Shown here: positions 23,954 through 37,500 of the stretch, piece after piece
Numbering within the stretch: the first letter of the stretch is position 1
How the letters are laid out: each line of letters opens with the position of its first letter
NCBI RefSeq assembly: GCF_030463565.1
Contig: NC_134652.1
Coordinates: forward strand, 19,321,397-19,385,396
Source: Pelecanus crispus
Taxonomy: Eukaryota > Chordata > Aves > Pelecaniformes > Pelecanidae
DNA length: 64,000 nt
Direction: 5' to 3'
Program-made: the position numbers and the translations under genes
Notes under the pieces: model-generated
What the model saw: the letters and a program-made list of their open reading frames with translations, nothing else
Told to the model about the DNA's origin: nothing
Databases searched by the model: none

Positions 23954-26900
23954 GTGCGTCCCCTGCTCGCCCCCGCCCGCTCTCCCGGGCGCCTTCCCGG
24001 GCTCCTTCCCCGGCTCCCGAGTGCGGCCGGCGCTTCCCGCCGGGGCTCCCTGGGGCCGGCTCTCGTCCCCCGGCCGCGGCGGGGGGAGCGGCGGGCTGCC
24101 CGCCGCGGCCGTGCCCGGGGGCGGGCGGGGGCTGCTTTCGGCCATGTTCCGCAGCCCCGCGCCGCGCGGCAGGGCCCGGCGGCCCCCGGTGCCCGCGCCC
24201 TCCCCTCCCCGCCTGGCCCTCGGCTTCAGGGCGCCCCTCTTCCTCCGGGAGGGTGCGGGGAAACCCCAAATGCAAAAGCAAATTGGGGTGCATTGCCCTT
24301 ATCCTACATGCTATACATTGTTGGAAATTAATCCTTCACTTTCGCTGGGTTTTTTTTTTTCCCCTACCTGTTGTGATTGCACGAGCAATTGTTACTTTTT
24401 TTTACTCTAAAGCCTGGCTAATTGCAAACTGACGAGAGCGGTAGCTCACAGGAGATCGGCTGTGGGATGGAGCCTCTGGTTGTAAGCGGCAGGGGCGACG
24501 CTGTTTCTCCGTCCCCACTTGCTCTTTTTGGCGAGCCCCTCTTGCAGGCTCCAAGCGCTCTTCGCGGGCGCTGCGGGCCCTGGCGCCCAGGCACGAAGGG
24601 CGAACGCATTCCTTCCAGCTCCAGACTTCTCTTTGGCCCGCTCTGTGAAGTGTGGTTGAGTCTTTATAAGACTCTTGAGTCTGCAAGCGCTTACAAAAGT
24701 AGTTTCACTGAAGTGTTTATAGGATCGGGACCGAAGTGGCCGGGTGCGGTGCTTATCCGTTCTGCTGCACGCTCTTGGGATGCCACCGGCGCAGGTGATA
24801 CGGAGAAGAGCCTGTACAGGTGGCTGCGAACCGGGCTTCTGATAAAGGAGGTGTAAGAGCCGGGTAGGGTGGTAGAGAAGTGCATAAAGGATCAGCTGTA
24901 CTTCAGGGAACAGTCAAATGTCTCGTGTTTCGTAGTAAGGCACTTTTGTGAGGAGCAGCATTGGGCTTGCTGTTGTATTTATATGGCAAAAGTTCGCTGA
25001 ATGTTTCAATCCTGTACATTTTATATACTTCTGTATTTGAAAGGGGATCAGAAAACCTGCCAATTATGAAAATTACTGCAAAGCAGTGACCACTATGTAG
25101 TTTAAGAAGTCTTGCGTTTCCAACTATACAGATAATCATCTTTGATCCATGGTATCTCATTCTGTGAAAAGTCAGTGGCAAACAATCAGTGTTTGTTACA
25201 AAACCAAAATGAAAAACACCTAAATGAAACAAACAAGGTGAAACCCGAAATGGACGCAACGTTTTATGTATTAGGAGATGCTTCAGAGAGAAATGCCCAA
25301 GTGATAAAAGAGCATGTCCAGTCTGTGCATAAATCCACAAAGGATTACTAAAATACTTCTTTCTTAGTTACCTAAATAGAATTTATTCATGTTCTGCCAC
25401 ATTGAGCTATTAGTCTAATATACTGTAATGAGTTCATTCCTATTTTCACACATGGTAAAAAGTTTGTTATTAAGACTTTGTGACTGCAGACCAGACAGCA
25501 CAGTTCCTGTCCTCTCAATTCACATTAATGCGATGCATCTTAACCAATAAAAGTGTGGTGTTCAAGCCAGGGTTCCAACAATTTAATAAGGGGAAAAAAA
25601 GTAAAACTTTAAATTCAAGAAACATGAAAGGCCTGCTGCAGAATAAAACATTTCTGAAAACTGTATTTACTGGAAATCATAGAACAAGTTCATGAAAGAG
25701 TTGATAAGATAATTTGAGGTTTGGGAGATTTGTAAAATGAGAAAAAGAAATTCTCTATATTTGGGTTATCCAAAAGAATGTTGTGAAACAATTTGAGCAC
25801 CATTTGTAAGTACCCATAGAAGAGAGTATTTCTTGTATCAAAGGGCCATTCTATTTAAGGGAGATAGGAGTATTAAGATCCAGTGACTAGAACCTGCGCC
25901 AAAATCCAGTATAGAAGCAAGGCGTGTATTGAAAAGTGACAGTTGTAACTGTTCATGAAGGATTGTGGTAAATTTATAATGGTTGGAAACATTTAGCTGA
26001 AGTTAGCAGCTCTTCTTTTTTGGAGAAGAGCAGCTGTAATTTAGCAATAGTTCTTGGATTTGAAACAAGAATTAGTTAAAGGAAGACTTGAGCTATAAAG
26101 GAGGCAAAAAGCAATTAATCTATTATTTCATTAGAAGTCCATGATTTGCATAGGGATTTTTCATTAAACATTAAAACTAAGGTTTTTTTGATCAGCTTAA
26201 TTTACCTGCATATTTACAAAAGTATTTCTTCAAGATTTTCTTCTTTCAAAACACTTTGGACCGCACTTTGGGACAGGGGTTGTCATTTTGTTTTCTGTTT
26301 GTACAGCACCTACCGCAAAATGGATATTGGCTCATGACCACGAGCCCTGCACTTTGTAAATCACAGTGATGGTGTTATTAGCAATAATTCACATCTTTTT
26401 TTGTTTTATATACTTTTCGAAAATACCAGTAATTGAACCACTGGAACGAATCAACGCAGCTCCAGCGTGGACAGACTTACTCTCACGCCTGTGCACAATG
26501 CAGCCATTGACGGTTTCATTTGAGAAACGGCTATCATTTGATGATGCAGACAGCAGGTTAATGGCTGTCTGTACCTTTAATATGCAATCTGATTAATTTT
26601 TAAATAATTCTTTTCATCATGGCTCTGTTTTAGAAAGCTGTTAGCATGCTAACGTGAAATCTGTGTTTTTCCTTAGGTTAATTCTGTCCCTTCTTGAGCC
26701 TTCTTAATCTTACTTAGAGGAGAGTTGTTGCACGTGTACTTGAGGGCCTACATGACTCAGTACATATTATATGAGAGCAGTCCAGCTTACTCTCCATACT
26801 GCTTTATTTGTCTTGGCAACCTGTACGTATATCTGCTTGTGGGTGGGGTTTCCATAGTCATGCTTCTGCCAGATACTGGTCGTATTTCACTCTTTCATTT

Positions 26901-29900
26901 TTTCAAAACGTCTATCTGCTGAAACGAGACTCGTGTTTAAGAGCTGAGGACAAAGTGGTGACAGTTTTTCTTCGCGTTTACTATATTGGGAGCTCTCTAA
27001 TCTTTTTCTTGTGTTTTTGAGTCGCAGAATTTTGATCTTGCTTGAAACAATGGAGTTCATTTGTAAATACGTCACTGTGGGATCAAAGTCTGGTCCTTTG
27101 TGTTTTCATATACTCACTCTGTCATGCTGATATCTCTGTGCCAGACAATTAATGTCACTGATTTTAAACTAGGCCAGCCACGATACTCTCTTCTTAACTG
27201 CGCAGTCATTCATAAGTAATCTAACATGTTCAAACAAAAGCTAGATGTGCCATCAGTTACTGAAAACTGGTAAACTACAAGAGCTAGAAGGAATGAGCTC
27301 AACTCTCCACCAGAATTATCCTTCCAGAGCCTGCTGTATTTCTCCAGTTTATCCAGTGTCAGTCAATGATGGTGCCGCAGGTAACACCGGCTCTTTCAGT
27401 GAATGCTTCCAAGCAGCAGGGACACACACCTTGTGGAATATGTGACATGCCCCAGGGAGCTGCCTTCTGCATTCTTTACATCTGAAACTCTGACGTACGC
27501 CAGCATAACTTTTGAGTATGGAGACAGTGCAGGCTTGAGTCTTGTACAAGGAAGCGTATTCTGTAGGCCAGTATATTTACTTAATATTTTACTCACAGCA
27601 GTCTGAGGCATGTCATAATACTTTAAATAGGCTGTCAACTCTGGGATACTTTTTATTGTACATTGCTATCAGTAAGTAATATTTAATAATTTGTTATGAC
27701 ATTTTCAGTGGAGCCACCTCATTAAAAAAAATTAAATATATTCTTGTATTTTTCAGTTGTTGTAATGTTTTGTAAGTAATTAAAAAGGTAAATACTCGGT
27801 TATTTTCAGTATTCTTTGTTAGTCATTTGAATGTTTTAAATGAGGCACAAAAAGTGGAAACATTGAGTGCAAAGTGGAAGCTACCATTTGAAAACATTTA
27901 TTTTTGGGGTAGTGGTTTTATTCTATTAGTATGCACAAGTGCTGCATAACTTGCATCTAATAATAGTGTGTTTTCTTAAACAGATGACTCTCCAGTTGCA
28001 TTGACCTTGCCTTGTGTAGTAGGACCTTGCTGTCTGCTGTTTCAGACAATGCTCTGATGCGAGACCTCTCCTCCCACAGTATTTTTCTCTGTCTGTGCTA
28101 CAGCATACAGCAAGAATGCTGCTGCAGTGATCTCTGGTATTTGAGGTTTTTGTTACACTGCATCTTTCTAACATTTTCATAATGCATTCCTTTACTCCAA
28201 GTACAAAACTCTGTTGCTTGGATTAGGTTAATTTCTTTCTGTAGCAGTGCGAATATCTTTCAGCAGTATTTGGGGAAACCCAACTTGGTTTCCCTTTGGA
28301 ATTTAGCAAGATAAAAGGGGGATGGACATGTAGCAGAGTAGCTACTGCTTTGTGCACTACCAACAATTCACATTAAAGAACAACCTGCAGACCTCCTCTT
28401 GAGGAGCTTTCTTGGTGTGAATGCCTCCTTTTAATTCATTTAGGCTTGCTAGGATTGTTTCGGATTACAGCTGTGTACCAAATTGCAAGGGAAAAAGAAA
28501 ACCCAGTGTTTTAATATCCAAGCTGAATCGCCTTCTGAAGACAGTGTTCTGCTTCTGGTCTAAGTTTAGGTAATTTTCATACTCTGACATTTTTCAAAGA
28601 TGTATTTTCAACCAGTTAGTTATTGTTCAGTTTGGACAAGTTATGTTAAAATGCATTTATAATCAGATTGTTTCATTGGTGGACAGAGATTTGTAAGAAT
28701 TGGTTAGGTTTTTTCTAACTTTCACTATAAAAACTCACCCTTTCGATGACTTCCAGATATATCAGATGTTCTGTGAGCATATGCATTGTTTCTACTGAAA
28801 GCTGTGGGAAAATAATCTAATTGCAGGCATTTCTTGTGAAAGCTTCAAGTTTCTGCTTGTGCTGTGCACCCATTTTAGTTCAACAGGCTCGTGGGAAGCA
28901 GTAAAAGTAGAGGAACATCTAGCCACGGCTGCAGCCCTCTAGATTTCTGACTGCAGGGGAGGCTGACAAACAGGCTGCCTCTCCATTTGGTTCTGTAATT
29001 CACAATTACTCTTTAGCTACACCATGGGCTGCTTTTCTATAACATCTTGAGTGGCAAAGGTGTCAAAGAGTACCAGGTAGATAACGCTTCTTGAAGTCTT
29101 TTGTGTTGTGGTACTTCTGCATTATTGCTGTACTTCTGCATTTTTTAGATGAAAAATATTTCTTAATGTGGATCCTTTAGAGCCCTTGAAATTTTTCAAT
29201 GTAGCTGTTACTTTTGTGAATAGTCTGTTGTTTGCATTTTTCCCTCCAAGAACAAAGTGGACGTACAAAAAGGGGAGAATCTTTCATAGTTACCTTTTCT
29301 TTGTTGTGATTGCACCTTTTTTGTTTGTTTTTGCTTTTCTTTATAGTGAATTTATGGAAGAGACAGCAACTTTAGAAACAATAAAACCAAGCAGTTGGAC
29401 AGCTGCTTATGTTGGAAATATTTTAATCTTAATAACCACTTAAAATGTTGCTGTTATCGATTTGCATATACATCTGCTCTTATTCTGTGCAAAGTATAAA
29501 CAAGAAATTCCACTTCGCTGGTGGTGTTCACTCAGTAAACACAGAAATGAAATATGGAGAAATTTATTATAAAAATGGATGGTTTCATAGGTGTCATTAG
29601 CTAAAATCTCCATGGCAATCCCATTTAGAGGCATTTCCAGTATCATTGGCCTGGGTAATTTAAATATGTAAGTCCAATTATGGGGCTTTTTTCTTTATTT
29701 ATTTTATTTTTGTAGGACAGATTTAGAATGTAGCTATCACTATTTTATCATCTGTCACTGTATAACAATTGCAACAAGTTATACCATCCAAATTAAATAT
29801 GCTATTCCTTTGAATAGTCTTGATTTGTCTACCAGTATGTAATAGGCACACTTAACGGTTCAGTTCTGTGTGTTTGGTTTTGTTCTGCTTGTTTTCAAAA

Positions 29901-32900
29901 TGATCTTTTCTTCTTGTAAAGATATGGCTGTTGGAGGGCACTGTTGGAGGGCGGTCATTACTGCTCAGTGCTTCCTGCCCACCAGTAATTCATCCAGTTT
30001 CAAATTTTGCTCTTGCTCTAGATGTGTTCCCGTCTTCCCTCCTTCTCTGTAGGGTTGAGTCTTGTGTCCTGTTACCCAGAGTTAGGTTGTAAGAGGGAGT
30101 GGTTCATACTCGGGGAGGGTGATACCATTTCATTCTTCTGTGTCTTTGGTATTTTTGGTTTGACATAACCGCGGTATGGTATTAGCATATTGCCAGTTGT
30201 TACCTGATAGTATGTGGAGTTACAGATTGCTTTCCACAAGAGCAGATTCAATGGTTGCATGCTTTCAGTTCCCCGCAGTGCGAGTTTATGTGCATGGAAG
30301 CAAGGAATATCTCTATTTCAGGGTGTGTTCCTATCAGAGGTACTTGTCTCGGTGAGAATGCCCTTGTATTCGTGTAGACTGAACACCTGCAGAAGCTACG
30401 TATCGGCTGAAAGGGTAAAATCAAATAAAAGGCTGACTCTGTCTATAGATATGAAGGTCTACTCATCCCAACAAGTGTATCGCTTAACACCACCGTTCCC
30501 TCTCTCCCCACAAGACCTCTCGGTGAGGCAGTATCTAGCAGAACAGCTCAGTCATGCCTTCCCCCCTGGTGTTATATGACATCTGCAGTGTTTCTGAAAA
30601 AGGAGAATTATTGTAATTTGCTGGGAAGGGAAAAGTACACAGTTTTGTCTTTCCTAAGCATTAAAACTGCTCTGTCTGTGCTCCTGACTCATATCTAAAA
30701 GCAGTTCTTTGCCTTCTGTATCTTTGAAAATACAGGCTCTTCTGAGTATACCAAGTCATAGAAACCTGTATACCTTTCCTACATTTTGAGTGTATGTTTT
30801 ATGTAATATGCCTCTGTTACAGATGAAATTATGGAATAGTTAACATACAGATGTTACCATGCAACTAATCAGGCAGAGATTTAAAAATGCCGGCTGCATG
30901 TATAGTGTTACCTCATATTTGAAAGGTTGAGAGGAAAACTCATGATACTGACTTTATATAATTCCTCTCTTTTAAGGAACAGTAAACCTTGGATCGATCT
31001 GTAGTTTATCTGTCAGGGTATTTCTGGATAGATTTTTCAGGCCTCTATTGAAAATTATATTAGCTTACCTCAAATCCATGTAACGTTGGATGCTGTTGCT
31101 TTTATTGTGTTAAGTTATTCCATGCTGGCAGAAATATGATGTGTGTAAAAATACAGTTTTTGCTATCCAGTTGCCTTTTGCTTCCCTATTAAAACAGATT
31201 TCAAGGACTGTATTACAAGGTTCTACTACATGGTTGAACTAACTTGCAGTAGGAAACAGAAATATTTGTTGATTTTTTAAATTTTTTTTAGATGTGTGAA
31301 GTTGAAGAATGATTTTTTTTTTGTGGTTTTTTTTTTTTTTTTTTTTTACCTAAGCCAAACTAGCCTTCTCAGTACTTAACCAGAAAACATTTGTAGATGA
31401 AGATCTAGAGTTTAAACTTGTTTGGGAATAACAGTTGAATCCCAAAATGCACTATTCAATTCTCCATTCTCATGTAGCTTTCCTGAAATAAAATGAAAGT
31501 TAAGTATATACATAGTACCCTGGTATCAGAATGTTGTGGTCATTAAAAATCGAGCTTTAGTGGTCAATTTTGCTATAGAGAAAGAATTATAATGTTAATA
31601 CTGTTCTTGTTTGTGTTAAGCAGATATTGTCAACTACCAACCTAGTTGCACAGATTAAATTTGTTTAGATATAGTTACGGAAACATTTTGGATTTGCTAT
31701 AAAGAAAGAATATTATTTTAAAAATGTTAGTTTAGGGCCGTGAGTAAGAGGGGTTTATGAGTCTTAAATTATTAAATGCGAGTTTTTTTTAGCGGTCACC
31801 TGAAATTTTTCTTGCTCCAAAAAATTCTGAGCTGTGGCAGACGTTTTATTTTTAACTGAATTTCTGTGTCACTCAATTATGAACATTTTTTTGAAGAATG
31901 TTTTGCTTGTGATTATGTTTGTGCAGCAAATACTGGCACTGTCTTAAAACATATTTCTGTGCAATAGGAGATAAAAATGATTTGAGGAGATTGGGGAAAG
32001 TAGGAAGTCTTCAATTAAATTTTTGTAGATTCATTTGTATAAAGGAATAGGAGTTTCTTGGAAATCAGCAACATTTTGGGATGTAAATGGTCCTTCCTAC
32101 TTTTCCAAGATAAGGAAATACTACATTTTTAGATATCGTTGGTAGAATCAGAAAAAAGAATGGGTAATTTGTGATACTAATAACAGCATAATATCTACAA
32201 TTGAAATATATTTTCACAGGATTTTCTAGTCACTCAAATCAAATCCATTCTGGGGGCATGCCAACAAACTGATTTTATTATGAAAACTGTATTGTCAGCA
32301 CCAACTGTTCAGTGCATCATGTTCTAAATCCTCATTATCCTTCCCCTTCTATGAATTAGTTTGGCTTAAAAGTAATAAATGTGGAACCTTCCTTTTTGTC
32401 TTAAAACTCTTAAGCCTTTTTTGTTCCCATTTTCCTCTTGTTTTTATAACTAAATGGTCTGTTTTTAAAGCTGAGATTATGAGTAATTATATAATGGTGC
32501 AACTAGGGGCTTCTAGAAGAACAGTGCCTTTACCGAGTACATGACTGTACGAATTAGCAATACTGTGAAGTCTGTTTAGAAATTAATTTTCCATACTATT
32601 TGAACCGTGATTCTGGATTTGCAAGCCAGGTTCAGTAGTGGTTTGTAGAAATAAACACTTCCCTAGACAGCAGGCTATAAAACAGGTCAGTGTTCAAATA
32701 TGCAGTAACATCTTTCAGATGTCTGTATAGTATTAGACTACTATGCCTGCCTGAATTCTCTTTCAAGATTCAGATCATAACATCTGTTTGGAGTTTTGTT
32801 ACCTGATAGGCATAGGAATGGTAGAGATGCGTAGACGGTAAAGGGTTTTCAGGAGGTCTTCACGTCCACCCCTCCAGAAGAGGCAGGTGTGCGTGTTCTC

Positions 32901-34421
32901 TTAAACTTCGCAAAAGTAATTCTGCTTTGCCAAAAGCTTACCTCCATGTTTGTGTCATCCTCTCATTTTGTTCCATATACTCTTTATTCCATTATGCAAG
33001 TTGATAATGAAAACTGTCCTGTTGGCTAGGTACATAAAGCTGTTATTGAGGCTAAAATTTCTGAGGACAAAAGATAATGTACCACAGTTGTAACAGTACA
33101 GCACAGTACTATCCTGTGTAACAGCTTCTACGCACCCCTGAACTTCATCTCAACCGTGTGCTTTATAGAAAGCTGCATGGAATTGACTTATGAGTTAGTG
33201 GGAGAGCTGTAAAAATGTTTGAGGAAGGTGTGTGCGCAGATTTAAAGCAGGGCAAAAGTGTTTGGTGTAACAGCGTTGGAGCTATGATGGCCAATGAAGT
33301 AGCTAATCTGTGCGTGAGTCACTCTGCTCTAAACTCATGTGCCGTCCTCTGACTTGACATGGTGCTCTGATTATTTTTCTTTTGCTTTATAATACCATTC
33401 TCAGTCTTTCATCAGCTTTTCTCTGTTCCCTTGAGCTGTGAGGATACTATTGAGAAGAGCAGAAAGCTCCACACAAAAAAACCCCCAACCCTTCACTTGC
33501 TGTTCTTGCTTGAATTTACGCTCACCAAAACTCTCCCAAACATTTCAGGTGCATATGACTCTATGAAATCACTAGATGATTTTAAAAAAAACCCGACAGC
33601 GTCTGTCTGCTGTTCTCCCGCCTTACCCATCTTGCTTACAGTAAAGCTCTATTCTGTTAGCAACCATATGCATCCCAATAAAGCTTTTAAAGTTTGAATT
33701 GAGACAGAGACTGTCCAGCTCCTGGCCAGCGAATGCAAAGAAAGTTGGCCGTGTTCCCTCAACTTGTCAGAAAAGCATGAAAGCTGGGGCCCTTCCTCTG
33801 TCAAAGAAAAAGGGAAGCTCTGATCTTTCTACATACAGATTTTTGCAAGTGTTGAGTCCCTGACCTATTCTTGGTGGGACTTGTCTTGTCTCTTGCTTGC
33901 TAGATGTGGCCCAAAGCCCCCAGGAAAAGACCTCTAATCTACGGTGAACTTGTATAGATCAACCTGGACTTTTTCCTCTGATGACCAGTTTGACTGTACT
34001 TTTTTTTTCTCTAGTTACAGTCTTAAATATCAACAAGAAAATCCCATCTCTACAGTAACACAGTTTTTATGCATGTGGCTTGTCTCTGTTATTCTTTCTA
34101 TGAAATCTAAAGACCTGCTTGCTTTGGTATTCTTTAGTATTTGATGTACATATGAGTGTATAATTAAAAGAGCATAGATGTTGTTGTCACCTAATATCGT
34201 ACTATTTATTGTGTATTTGGGTGTAGGCATGTCCAGTACCTGGTCCTCTCCCATACAGGGCTTTAAAACTTTCAGTATTCAGATAATCCGATAATCCATT
34301 GAATGATGTGTGGCTATATAAAATAAAATAAGAATATTAAGTTACAAAGGAAATTATGCATAAAATTTAGGCTTATTTTTAATGTGTACTGGTACGGTTT
34401 AAAAACATTTAATTCATTGTT
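23954..34421 (+). other. PLCE1: inferred PLCE1 intron 1, proximal part
   Basis: After the CpG island ends near 24260 the sequence returns to AT-rich noncoding DNA. I see no coding exon, RNA gene or recognisable transposon. A 92-codon open frame at 29168-29443 has two hydrophobic stretches but no family match. Untranslated PLCE1 exons could hide here and would need transcript data. Confidence 0.5.
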
Positions 34422-34560
34422 GTCAAGGTTAGCTCAGTTGGTTAGAGCATGGTGCTAATAATGCCAAGGTCATGGGTTCAATCCCTGCTCACTGCAGGGG
34501 GGGTTGGGCTCGATGATCTCTCGAGGTCCCTTCCAACCCAAAGCATTCTATGATTCTATG
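34422..34560 (+). mobile_element. tRNA-Ile-derived SINE with CR1 3' tail
   Basis: The first 70 or so bases closely follow tRNA-Ile(AAT): TAGCTCAGTTGG (A box, 34430-34441), an anticodon-loop block GTGCTAATAATGCC with AAT at 34457-34459, and GGTTCAATCCC (B box, 34475-34485). The acceptor stem no longer pairs. The second half, from about 34498, is a CR1 3' end: GGGTTGGGCTCGATGATC, then GGTCCCTTCCAACCC, ending in two copies of ATTCTATG. This build matches TguSINE1-type SINEs of passerines, moved by CR1 machinery. No clear target-site duplication is visible, as is usual for CR1-mobilised copies. Confidence 0.88.
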
Positions 34561-37500
34561 AAATACTTGAATTTAAAGCATTAAAAATCAGAATCTTGTG
34601 TTTAAAAGTAGTACAGTAATAATACGTCTTGCACATTCTCCTTACCATAACTGTACCTAAGACTACATAGAGGTTGCTACGTAGTTTTTTCTGGTGAGTG
34701 AATCATGAAAACCAAGCAAGTGTTTTGGTTTTTATGGTTATTTTAGGCGATAATTATGCACACCTGAACTGTGTACAGCTATTATACAGTTATATAAGTA
34801 ACGTACACCTGACTGTTGGCTTTTTCTCTATAGTTGCGGCATATTTTCTGTAGTGGGTATAGTCTTTATTTTTCAGAGAGGTCACATGTAAAAGAAGTGA
34901 TGAAATGCATACATTGTATTTTCAAAAATATGTTGAAACGTTGTAGTACTATTAGCATTAGTACTTCCATAGCTGTTTCTGCTTTTATAACAGCATTAGA
35001 ATGCTTAAATAAAAACAACCAGCATTAATGAACAGTTAATAAAGTCAGAAAACTATACAGAATCCACTAAGACCTTAGTGTGAGGAGTGCACTGTCTGTT
35101 TCTAATTTACCCTGTTCTCAGATTACTCTCAGGAGCTGTTCTAAGTTTGTCAAATACTTTGAGAGGTCTACAGTAGATTTTGGTTCTGAAGGTAGAGCTT
35201 GCCTTTCCTAAACTAAATTTCATTCTACTGATTTTATTTTTCTTAAAGGTAAGTAAAAAGGGAAAGCAGTATTCAATAAATAGTTTTTGATAGCTTTGGA
35301 AGTCAATAAAAAGAAGTCTTGAATAGATAGGGGGTCTGAGTGTGATGTAGTCCCTGCTAAATTAACAGGATCAGGTCTAAGGAGGCACTTAGCAGTTTGC
35401 AAGAAAAATTCATAATAAAATAAGAGGACTACTGATTTAAAAAAAAAAAAAGCCCTAGAACTTAAGGGATGCCAATTGATTTGGAAAGGACAGAAATGAA
35501 AAAGATCTGCAGGAGGTAACTGTTTTGAGGTGTGGCAGCAGCATGCCTAAGACGACAGGTGAACAATATTTAATTTGAAATCTCAAAGGACAGGTTAGTC
35601 TGCTTTCATTTACGCATGCTGGTTTTATGAGTTGTTTCTTCATAGGTCATCTACTGTTGTCCGTGAACTTCATTCTAGATGTACAGGTACTATTTTTTTT
35701 TCTCCTCGTTTCAGTTCTCACACACTATCTGCTGCTTTCTTGTTGGCTTCCTAACAATCAGAAAGTGACAGACTTTCTCATGCCAGTTATTACTTCATAA
35801 CGCGCTCAGCTGCGGGCTGAGGTCATCGTTGAAAGATCAGTCCTGCAGGTGAGCCTCCTGCATGTAGTCTACAGGTTTTTCTCCTCAGCAGGATGAAGCC
35901 AGTGTTGTCGTCTTGCTCAAGAGAAGCCTGATTGCAAGGCCTTGGGCTGCTCCTTACCTTTCAGTTTGCTGCCTCAGTCCTGGCCTGGCGGTGTTTGATT
36001 CAGTGTTTCAGAGTAACCTCCTCGGCCCTGCTCTTGGCCCTGCTGGCGACATGCAAAATTCATTGTGCTGTTCGGGTGCTACTTGATCATTAAATTTCCT
36101 CAACTTCTTTTTATCATTTCTGGGGAGAGCATGGTGGTGGCTGATGGTGAGGCTAATGATCTCCCTCCTCGGGGAGCCGCGGGAGGGGGCAGCGGGAGGA
36201 CGCGCCGGGGCTGAGGCTCTGCGGTACCCCCTCATCCCGAGCGCGGCACCAGCCAATGAGTCAGGTCCAAGGTCACTCTGACAAGTCTGGTCAAAAGGTC
36301 GGGAGCAGCTGCCGACAACATAGCTCAGCCCAGGACTGGGGGGACAATCCTGAGCTGAAAGGCTCCTGGGCCCGTTGGTGGGGGTTGCAGGTGGGGCCAG
36401 TTATGGCATTTAAGGACTTGGTGTCCTCAGGGCCTTGACATTGCCTCTGACAGACATCTGCCGTGACCCTGTCCTGGGTTAACGTCGCATAGCGTTGTGC
36501 GAGTTGCAGCATTGGTTCGTCGTTATCATGCCCAAGTACGTTACAGAAAACGGAGCAGTTTCATCTTCTTTAACTGTTACAGCAGAAATAACCTTGAGTG
36601 TTTCAGCATGCGTTTGCTGGTTCGTTATCTTTTACAGTCCTTTTGTGGTTGGGTTCTTCGTCTTGTTTAGCTGTGGCACTGACTGTTTCTTCTCTGGTGC
36701 TTTCCCTTCTTAGGGTATATATCAGGTATATGTATATGCCTCCTCCCTTCTAGGACCTTTTTGAGGGAAGCATAAAGATATTAAGTAATGTGATAGCAGC
36801 AGGGATGCACAATCAAATGGATGCAAACTAATCTTTCTGCTTGACTGAGGAAGTGTAGCCTATGTATGTAATGCTAATTTTTATGTAATATGTTGTTACT
36901 GAGGCATGTGAATATTGGAACGTACGTGTATCTAGTTTACGGTAAAAAAACCCCAAAAGATTCCGTAGCAGCGTTTTCATATTTTAATGAAGCCGTGTTG
37001 TTTGGGTACTAGCAGAGTCTCTGGCACATACTGCTGCTTATGTCAAAATAAAAAAGGGTGTTGCATAGAAGGAAGTGTCCATTTCCAAATTATGACTGCA
37101 TTTTTTAGCCTGGTTTCTTACGGAAATGACTTTCCAACTTTTAACTTGGCCTGTAGCAATCAGGTTTATTATGAAAGTGCAGATCTCAAAGATGCTGAAG
37201 ACTCAACAGGTTTCATGCAAATGTTACTGAGGTACAGAAGAGAAGTTCTGTAAATCATTCTGGCGGTGAAGAAGTTGCTCTGAGAGTTCACATATTAGTG
37301 GAGGGTCCATATAGGACAAAGTCCTTAGTAATACCCCAACTGTAAGAAAAGCTTCAGTTGGAACTGGCATCTCCTTAGACATCACGATTATTGAGAATTC
37401 ATTACTTCTGGAAGTAACTAAGGTATATAATGCTTGGTTATTGTGTGTTCTGTTGTCTTTCAGTGTGCCTTTAGCTGCTGAATACTCTACGTGGACATTA

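Larger units (their letters stand above)
22850..24260 (+). promoter_or_regulatory. PLCE1: CpG island, probable PLCE1 promoter
   Basis: About 1.4 kb of very GC-rich, CpG-dense DNA with sharp AT-rich edges, the only such island in the window. Many GC-box sequences (GGGCGG and its complement) are present and no convincing TATA box is seen. Its place between the end of SLC35G1 and the PLCE1 start-codon exon makes it the likely housekeeping-style promoter for PLCE1. It contains a CCCCT repeat (22899-22939) and a MAF-type palindrome (23674-23684). The long overlapping open frames on both strands (for example 23179-24432) arise from scarcity of stop codons in GC-rich DNA and are not credible genes. 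A divergent transcript is possible but unsupported. Confidence 0.75.

Noticed and set aside
23179..24432. 417-codon open frame in the CpG island, with similar long frames on the other strand
   Set aside because: Stop codons are rare in very GC-rich DNA. The predicted proteins are low-complexity Ala/Pro/Arg/Gly with no known domain, and frames of similar length overlap on both strands.
29168..29443. 92-codon frame with two hydrophobic stretches
   Set aside because: T-rich DNA yields hydrophobic peptides by chance. There is no family resemblance and no promoter or splice support. It is inside the predicted PLCE1 intron.
34422..34495. A functional tRNA-Ile gene
   Set aside because: The acceptor stem does not pair, several stem bases are changed and the sequence runs straight into a CR1 tail, so it is a SINE head rather than a tRNA gene.
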